Source of the DNA: Bacteroidales bacterium
Lineage (GTDB): Bacteria; Bacteroidota; Bacteroidia; Bacteroidales; Paludibacteraceae
DNA length: 10,493 nt
NCBI GenBank assembly: GCA_900766775.1
Contig: CAAFXN010000120.1
Coordinates: forward strand, 1 to 10,493
Direction: 5' to 3'
Each line of letters starts with the position of its first letter. Position 1 is the first letter of the stretch. The notes under the pieces are model-generated. The model was not told the DNA's origin, did no database searches, and was given only the letters and a program-made list of their open reading frames with translations. Shown one piece after another: positions 6,397-10,493 of the stretch. Made by a program: the position numbers and the translations under genes.

Positions 6397-6431
6397 CGTA
6401 ATTCGTAAATCGTAAATCGTAAATCGTCAAT
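6397..6431. repeat. Heptamer tandem array at the 3' edge of rpoN
   Basis: Five 7-base units (cgtaatt, cgtaaat, cgtaaat, cgtaaat, cgtcaat) end five bases from the rpoN stop codon. Three are identical. The period equals that of the arrays around the DUF4494 gene, but the unit is different. Confidence 0.8.
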
Positions 6432-6435
6432 CCCC

Positions 6436-8046
6436 TCATCTCTTCCTCAACCGCGCCACGGGTATCCCCATCTGCTCCCTGTATTTCGCCACCGTCCGCC
6501 GCGCTATCACGTACCCCTCTTTCTCCAGCACTTCCACCAACTGGTCGTCGTTCAGCGGCTTGCTCTTATCTTCTTGATTCACTGTCTCTTGCAGCAGTCG
6601 CTTTATCTCTCGCGTGGACACCTCTTCCCCCTGCGCATTGGTCATCGACTCCGAGAAGAAGTACTTCAGCGGGTATATCCCGAACTGCGTCTGCACGTAC
6701 TTGCTGTTGCTCACGCGCGAGATGGTGCTCACGTCGTAGCCCGTCCGCTCGGCGATGTCTTGCAGTATCATCGGCTTCAGGCTGCCCTCGTCCCCTTCTT
6801 GGAACCACTCTTGCTGAAACTGCATGATGCTCGTCATCGTCCGCGTCAGTGTCTCGTTGCGTTGGCGTATTGCGTCGATGAACCACCGCGCCGCGTCTAT
6901 CTTGCTACGGATGAATTTCACCGCCTCTTTGTCCGCGTTGGTCTGTTTCCCTTTCGAGTAGTGCTCCAGCATGCTGCTGTATTCCTTGCTCACATGCAGT
7001 TCGGGTATGTCGCCCGTGTTCAGCGTCAGTATCAACTCCCCGTCTCGGTTCTCCACAATGAAGTCGGGGATGATGGTTGACCTGTGGCTCTCATACACCA
7101 CGTTCCCCGTGAAGGCGTTGGCGGGCTTCTGATTCAGGTGCAGTATCTCGTCCACTGCCGCCTGAAAAGCCTCCTCCGAGCAGCCCTCCCGCTGAATAAT
7201 CTTGTTGAAATGGTGCTTGGTGAAGGTCTCGAAGTGCTTCTCTAAAATGCGCTCTGCCAACTGTGTCGTCTCGTTCTGCGGCTTGCGTTGCAACTGCGTC
7301 AGCAGGCACTCTTGCAGGTTCGCCGATGCCACGCCTGCGGGGTCGAACTCCTTTATCTGCCGCACGATGTCTGCCATCTCCTCGTCCGATACCACCAGCC
7401 CTTCCTGAAAACTCAAATCGTCCACCAACTGCTCCACCGTCCGCCGCAGATACCCGTCGTCGTCGATGTTACCTATCACCCATTTCGCGATATGCCGCTG
7501 CGGCTTGGTCATCTTCGTCAGGTAAATCTGCGCCTTCAACTCCTCCAGCAGGCTCGTCCCGCCCGTAACGGGAATGTCCGTCGTCCATTGCCCGCCATCG
7601 TCCGACCCTTGCCCGTTGCTCGACCGATACATATACTCCGGCGTCTCGTCATCGCTCACGTACTGCTCGTAGTTGAAGTCCTCGTTCTGCAAAGCGTCCT
7701 CATAGCGGTCGCTGCCCGCGTCCTCATAGCGGTCATCTGCCCCGCTGTCCGCATGGTCGTCGCTCCAACGCTCGTCATCCGCCCCCTCTTCGCCGCGCTC
7801 GCTTCTGTCCTCATCGCCCCATCGCCCCTCGTCCGCACGCGCTTCCCCGCCGTCCTGCCCGTTCTCCGAAGCCCATTGCTCTTTCTCATCGCTTCCCTCT
7901 TCTAAGGCGGGATTCTCTTGCAACTCCTCGTTAATCCGCTGCGGCAACTCGACGGAGGGCAACTCAAGCATGCGTATCACCTGTATTTGTGTAGGCGATA
8001 GTTTCGTTTGCAGTTTCTGTTGTTGCGTTAATGATGTGGATTGCAT
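6436..8046 (-). CDS. rpoN: RNA polymerase sigma-54 factor
   Basis: This 536-residue protein has all sigma-54 regions. Region I (residues 1-50) is glutamine- and leucine-rich, with KLSPTQIQVIRMLELPSVEL, the part that blocks open-complex formation until an AAA+ activator acts. Region II (about 51-160) is strongly acidic and repetitive. The core-binding region (about 165-355) includes IGNIDDDGYLRRTVEQL and EFDPAGVASANLQECLL. The helix-turn-helix part (about 428-465) reads LQDIAERTGYDVSTISRVSN and onward. The RpoN box ARRTVAKYRE (515-524) contacts the -24 element. The protein is longer than the roughly 480-500 residues usual in the phylum; the excess is in region II. It has its own promoter and a short leader of about 25 bases, and is divergent from a lipoprotein gene. 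No activator gene lies in the window. Confidence 0.97.
   Translation of the reverse strand: MQSTSLTQQQKLQTKLSPTQIQVIRMLELPSVELPQRINEELQENPALEEGSDEKEQWASENGQDGGEARADEGRWGDEDRSERGEEGADDERWSDDHADSGADDRYEDAGSDRYEDALQNEDFNYEQYVSDDETPEYMYRSSNGQGSDDGGQWTTDIPVTGGTSLLEELKAQIYLTKMTKPQRHIAKWVIGNIDDDGYLRRTVEQLVDDLSFQEGLVVSDEEMADIVRQIKEFDPAGVASANLQECLLTQLQRKPQNETTQLAERILEKHFETFTKHHFNKIIQREGCSEEAFQAAVDEILHLNQKPANAFTGNVVYESHRSTIIPDFIVENRDGELILTLNTGDIPELHVSKEYSSMLEHYSKGKQTNADKEAVKFIRSKIDAARWFIDAIRQRNETLTRTMTSIMQFQQEWFQEGDEGSLKPMILQDIAERTGYDVSTISRVSNSKYVQTQFGIYPLKYFFSESMTNAQGEEVSTREIKRLLQETVNQEDKSKPLNDDQLVEVLEKEGYVIARRTVAKYREQMGIPVARLRKR
7694..7734. repeat. 24-bp-period direct repeat inside rpoN region II
   Basis: GCGTCCTCATAGCGGTC occurs exactly at 7694-7710 and 7718-7734. 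In the protein it gives DRYEDA twice (residues 105-110 and 113-118), eight residues apart, so the expansion keeps the frame. It sits in the acidic linker, where length changes are likely to be tolerated. Confidence 0.8.
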
Positions 8047-8074
8047 AAGGCTTAAGTCGTTTTAGTTTCGGCTG

Positions 8075-8106
8075 CAAAGGTACTGAAAAAATCTGACATA
8101 TACAAG
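8075..8106 (-). promoter_or_regulatory. Bacteroidota-type promoter for rpoN
   Basis: On the minus strand CTTG (8106-8103), 20 bases, then TACCTTTG (8082-8075) fit the housekeeping promoter pattern apart from one base in the -33 box. The start point would be near 8068-8070, about 22 bases before the ATG. The -33 box touches the end of the first 23-bp direct repeat. Confidence 0.7.
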
Positions 8107-8161
8107 TTTTTCCCCCTTTTTCTTGCACTACCCTACATGTTTTTCCCCCTTTTTCTTGCAC
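8106..8161. repeat. Exact 23-bp direct repeat in the rpoN/lipoprotein divergent promoter region
   Basis: A block of G, T5, C5, T5 and CTTGCAC is present at 8106-8128 and again, identical in all 23 bases, at 8139-8161 (33-bp period, three helical turns). Four of the five bases before each copy also match (TACAA and TACAT). The first copy abuts the rpoN -33 box; the second supplies the TTG of the lipoprotein -33 box. This placement would suit a shared regulator binding one face of the DNA. Confidence 0.8.
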
Positions 8162-8186
8162 ATATCGTTTATTTTCACTACCTTTG
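8156..8186 (+). promoter_or_regulatory. Bacteroidota-type promoter for the lipoprotein gene
   Basis: TTG (8156-8158), 20 bases, then TACCTTTG (8179-8186) on the plus strand. The start point would be near 8192-8194, giving a leader of about 145 bases that contains the whole 11-bp repeat array. Confidence 0.7.
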
Positions 8187-8221
8187 CACCCCAATCTCCT
8201 CGACACCATCACCTGACAAGA

Positions 8222-8276
8222 GTTAGTGATTAGTTAGTGATTAGTTAGTGATTAGTTAGTGATTAGTTAGTGATTG
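8222..8276. repeat. 11-bp tandem array, five units, in the lipoprotein leader
   Basis: GTTAGTGATTA is repeated four times exactly from 8222 and a fifth time with the last base changed (8266-8276). The array is bracketed by the short inverted repeats GACAAG (8215-8220) and CTTGTC (8284-8289), and by CTCGACA (8199-8205) and TGTCGAG (8286-8292). In RNA these could form alternative closing stems with the array in the loop. The units are dense in stop codons, so they are untranslated. Confidence 0.9.
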
Positions 8277-8278
8277 CC

Positions 8279-8333
8279 GAGACCTTGTCGAGACTAAACC
8301 GAGACGAAACCGAAACTTAAACGACACAGTATT
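8279..8333. repeat. Degenerate 11-bp units continuing to the lipoprotein start
   Basis: After a two-base break the 11-base register continues with a different unit: gagaccttgtc (8279), gagactaaacc (8290), gagacgaaacc (8301), gaaacttaaac (8312) and gacacagtatt (8323). The second and third differ by one base; the outer ones are weaker matches. It ends five bases before the ATG at 8339. Confidence 0.6.
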
Positions 8334-8338
8334 CTTAT

Positions 8339-9484
8339 ATGTTCCTTCGAAAGCACATACTCATTCTGTCTTTGCTGCTCCTCTGCTTTGCCTCATGCCG
8401 CACCCAGCAACCGACAACCAAGACCGTACCCCCTACCACCTCGCAGGCGGACACCACCGTCATCCCGCTCCTCCCCGCCGAAGCCATCTACATCATCGGG
8501 CAGGAGTACCTCGCCATCCATGACGCTACCACCGACAAATACCACACGCCCCGCGCCGCCCAAGTGCGCCGCGACAGCACCACCATGGCGCAGTACCTCG
8601 ACCAACGCCTCGCCGAACTATACCCCGACCGCGCCTATCCGGGCTATGTCGCTAAGGTTACCCGTTGGGCGGAAATGCTCATCCGCCGCGAGATGCCCGC
8701 CTCTGCCACTATCCGCAGCGACATCGGTGCCGAACTGCCCAATGCCGCCACCGCCGCTGAGTCGGCACTCATGGAGCACACCCCCGAGGAGAAGGCGCGG
8801 CTCATCCTCCTCAACACCCTCGCTACCCAAGCCTCCTTCGCCGACCGCACCGCCCTCGACACCCTCCATACCGACTTCTTCGAAGAGGAGCACCTCGCCC
8901 TCACCATCATGCTCTGGTACGGTCCACGCATGTTCTACCGCGTCATGCAGAGCAAAGCCCGCGCCGAGCACCTCGCCCGACACTACTACGGCGAGAACAC
9001 CAACTCCGGCAAGCGCGGCGACGCCTTCAAGCACATCTACGTCAACACCCTCCTGCGCCAATACACGGGGCGCCTCATGTCGTGGCTCGTCATGGATGTC
9101 TATTGGGAGAACGCCAACCCCAACGCCCCCTGCGACCACTTCATGGACCTCCACAACAACCAAATAGGCAGAAACAACCACTACCATATCTTCACCCAAC
9201 CCACTGGAGATGCCCCGCAATCCACTGGGGACGCAGGCGTCTCGCCTGCGGAATGTCCGGGTGCGCAGGCGTCCTCGCCTGCGGAAAAGTCCCCCTTTAA
9301 GGGGGATTTAGAGGGTCTCCCCTCGTGGCAGCAGACGGCTGCCCGCATCTACCAGTTCATCGAGGACACCACCGCCAACAGCACCTTCCAACCGTGGGAC
9401 AAGCAAACGCCCTCGTTCATTGTCATCCAAGACGAGCAGCAATCCCCCGCACAACAATATATCTACTGGAACAAAGAAGAATAA
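8339..9484 (+). CDS. Putative lipoprotein with DUF6973-like domain
   Basis: This is a 381-residue protein with a lipoprotein signal peptide: a hydrophobic run (residues 7-18) ends FASC, with C20 as the lipidated residue. No acidic stretch follows the Cys, so surface export is not obvious. A Pro/Thr-rich linker runs to about residue 45. The body contains a helical region (80-210) and then KRGDAFKHIYVNTLLRQYTG (225-244) and DHFMDLHNNQIGR (266-278). The DAF(K/R)H plus MDLHNN pairing resembles the DUF6973 family, of unknown function. Residues about 288-327 are not normal protein: they are encoded by GC-rich palindromic repeats inserted in frame. The tail (329-381) resumes as WQQTAARIYQFIEDTTANST with a hydrophilic end. 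It has its own promoter and a repeat-filled leader, and a nuclease-like gene follows 88 bases downstream. Lipoprotein status is secure; the domain call is tentative. Confidence 0.75.
   Translation: MFLRKHILILSLLLLCFASCRTQQPTTKTVPPTTSQADTTVIPLLPAEAIYIIGQEYLAIHDATTDKYHTPRAAQVRRDSTTMAQYLDQRLAELYPDRAYPGYVAKVTRWAEMLIRREMPASATIRSDIGAELPNAATAAESALMEHTPEEKARLILLNTLATQASFADRTALDTLHTDFFEEEHLALTIMLWYGPRMFYRVMQSKARAEHLARHYYGENTNSGKRGDAFKHIYVNTLLRQYTGRLMSWLVMDVYWENANPNAPCDHFMDLHNNQIGRNNHYHIFTQPTGDAPQSTGDAGVSPAECPGAQASSPAEKSPFKGDLEGLPSWQQTAARIYQFIEDTTANSTFQPWDKQTPSFIVIQDEQQSPAQQYIYWNKEE
9200..9322. repeat. Cluster of palindromic repeats inserted in frame in the lipoprotein gene
   Basis: CGCAGGCG-TCT-CGCCTGCG (9232-9250), CGCAGGCG-TCCT-CGCCTGCG (9264-9283) and TCCCCCTT-T-AAGGGGGA (9290-9306) are three perfect 8-bp stems in 75 bases. 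CCACTGG also occurs twice (9201-9207, 9222-9228). The encoded segment reads PTGDAPQSTGDAGVSPAE, CPGAQASSPAE and KSPFKGDLEGLP. The total of about 120 bases is close to a multiple of three, and the frame is kept on both sides. Confidence 0.8.
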
Positions 9485-9500
9485 GCAACCATAGAACCCC

Positions 9501-9536
9501 CTAGAATATCTAGAAAATCTAGAAAAACTAGAACCC
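9501..9536. repeat. 9-bp CTAGAAnnn tandem repeat before the nuclease gene
   Basis: Four consecutive units (ctagaatat, ctagaaaat, ctagaaaaa, ctagaaccc) fill the gap between the lipoprotein stop and the next start, with an ATAGAACCC relative at 9491-9499. CTAG is usually scarce in bacterial DNA, so four copies in 36 bases is notable. I see no promoter or hairpin terminator in this 88-base gap. Confidence 0.8.
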
Positions 9537-9572
9537 ATAGTAAAAACCACAACAATCAACCCACAACGAATC

Positions 9573-10493
9573 ATGAAAAAATCCCTTTTCCTTCTCCTGC
9601 TCGTCTGCTCCGTCAGCCTCCGAGCCAACACCACAGTCGCTGACCCCGACCTCGGCAACGGCCGCCTCGTGGTCTGCGCACAGAACCTCCGCAACTACTA
9701 CGTAACCAACACCGCGCAGTTGGACGATGTCTTCAACGGCACCAAGAACGGCGGACTGGAGGGCAAGACGCAGCGTATCGTCAACACCTTCCTCCACCTC
9801 GATGCCGACATCTACGCCGTCTGCGAAATCGAGTGTCTGGCGTCCACCGTCGCCCACCTCACCGACGCGCTCAACACCGCCGCGGGCACCACGCGCTACG
9901 GCTATGTGTCCGACCCGCAGGAGAGCAGCGAGCGCACACAGTCCGCCTTCATCTACCGCACCGACCGTGTCAAACCCTACCGCGATAACCTCCCCGGCAG
10001 CACCGACCCCTATCAGTACAGCCACCGCATGCGTATCCAGACCTTCGAAGAGCTAAGCACGGGCGAGCGCTTCATCCTCTCCATGAACCACTTCAAAGCC
10101 AAGGAGGGCGACAACGACAACACCGACGCCAATCGCGAGCGCAACGCCAACGACCTGCTCAATAAACTCAGCGTCATCACCTACGACCCCGATGTCCTCA
10201 TCATGGGAGACCTCAACTGCACCGTCTCTGAGAGCCCGCTGCAAATCATCCTCAACGCAGGCTACACCGAGATGCTGCTCGAGTACAACCCCGATGCCTA
10301 CTCCCATTACTACAGCGGCTACGAACTCATCGACCACGCCATTGCCAACAGCACGATGAAAGCGCAAATCAAAGGCGCCGACGTCTATCATATCAACACA
10401 AGCAGCAAAAAGGGCGATAGCAACTGGTATTCCGACCACGACCCCGTCCTCGTCAGCCTCTCCCTCAACGCCAACGGAGACCATCCCGACAAT
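9573..10493 (+). CDS. Secreted endonuclease/exonuclease/phosphatase (EEP) family protein, C-terminus beyond the window
   Basis: From the ATG at 9573 an open frame of 307 residues runs to the window edge. It starts with a signal peptide (MKKSLFLLLLVCSVSLRANT), so the product is periplasmic or secreted. The EEP catalytic set is complete: QNLRNYY with N38, CEIE with the metal Glu at E85, NHFKAK with H173, MGDLNCTVSE with D213 and N215, LIDHAIAN with D254 and H255, and SDHDPVLVSL with D288 and H289. Such enzymes cut phosphodiester bonds in DNA, RNA or phospholipid head groups; extracellular nuclease is the likeliest guess, and substrate cannot be read from the sequence. The SDHDP motif is normally the end of the domain, so little of the catalytic part is missing, although a further tail or sorting domain may follow. 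It lies 88 bases after the lipoprotein gene on the same strand and may share its transcript. Confidence 0.88.
   Translation, partial: MKKSLFLLLLVCSVSLRANTTVADPDLGNGRLVVCAQNLRNYYVTNTAQLDDVFNGTKNGGLEGKTQRIVNTFLHLDADIYAVCEIECLASTVAHLTDALNTAAGTTRYGYVSDPQESSERTQSAFIYRTDRVKPYRDNLPGSTDPYQYSHRMRIQTFEELSTGERFILSMNHFKAKEGDNDNTDANRERNANDLLNKLSVITYDPDVLIMGDLNCTVSESPLQIILNAGYTEMLLEYNPDAYSHYYSGYELIDHAIANSTMKAQIKGADVYHINTSSKKGDSNWYSDHDPVLVSLSLNANGDHPDN

Noticed and set aside
6188..6439. Minus-strand 83-codon frame whose ATG overlaps the rpoN stop
   Set aside because: The ATGA overlap looks like coupling, but the frame is made of the heptamer array, an AT-rich repeat and one of the hairpins, with no protein-like pattern.
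8106..8333. CRISPR array
   Set aside because: The repeats are either two copies only or 11-bp units with no unique spacers, and no cas gene is present.
8618..9220. Long minus-strand frames under the lipoprotein and nuclease genes
   Set aside because: Their products are Val/Gly/Glu-rich antisense shadows; the plus strand has lipoprotein and EEP signatures.

Overview
The window reads as chromosomal DNA of a Bacteroidota bacterium, most likely order Bacteroidales. Three strong promoter candidates match the Bacteroidota housekeeping pattern (TTTG or TTG, about 20 bases, then TAnnTTTG). No Shine-Dalgarno tract precedes the starts I checked. The gene set (DUF4494 protein, DUF4105/Lnb-like protein, HTPxQ-type PAP2 protein, acidic RpoN) is typical of that phylum. 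I cannot name a genus.

Layout. Seven genes lie on the minus strand. Read in their own direction they are rpoN (sigma-54, 8046 to 6436), a PAP2-like membrane protein (6035 to 5421), an Lnb/DUF4105 envelope protein (5263 to 4280), a type I phosphodiesterase/alkaline-phosphatase-fold protein (4310 to 2841), a DUF4494 protein (2661 to 2242), yggS (2049 to 1399) and the N-terminal part of rpsA (from 1022, running off the left edge). Two genes are on the plus strand, divergent from rpoN: a lipoprotein with a DUF6973-like domain (8339-9484) and an endonuclease/exonuclease/phosphatase-family secreted enzyme (from 9573, running off the right edge). There is no tRNA, rRNA, CRISPR array, transposase or phage gene.

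How the genes fit together. rpsA and rpoN are core information-processing genes with their own promoters. The PAP2, Lnb-like and phosphatase-fold genes form an envelope group. The last two overlap by 31 bases, so their translation is probably coupled. The phosphatase-fold protein keeps the fold signature but appears to lack nearly all metal ligands and the nucleophile. The Lnb-like protein stops after three predicted membrane segments, where the family usually has about five.

The most unusual trait is the non-coding DNA. Almost every intergenic gap is filled with short-period or palindromic repeats, and each gap has its own type. These are a 23-bp repeat and an 11-bp doublet around the rpsA promoter, heptamer-built inverted-repeat elements on both sides of the DUF4494 gene, a G/C-rich nested hairpin before the Lnb gene, three successive triloop hairpins and a heptamer array after rpoN, a duplicated T5-C5-T5 block carrying divergent promoters, a 110-bp array of 11-bp units in the lipoprotein leader, and CTAGAAnnn 9-bp repeats before the nuclease gene. 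One repeat cluster has entered the lipoprotein gene in frame. I see no defence or mobile system. The repeats, the degenerate phosphatase and the shortened Lnb are the points worth following up.
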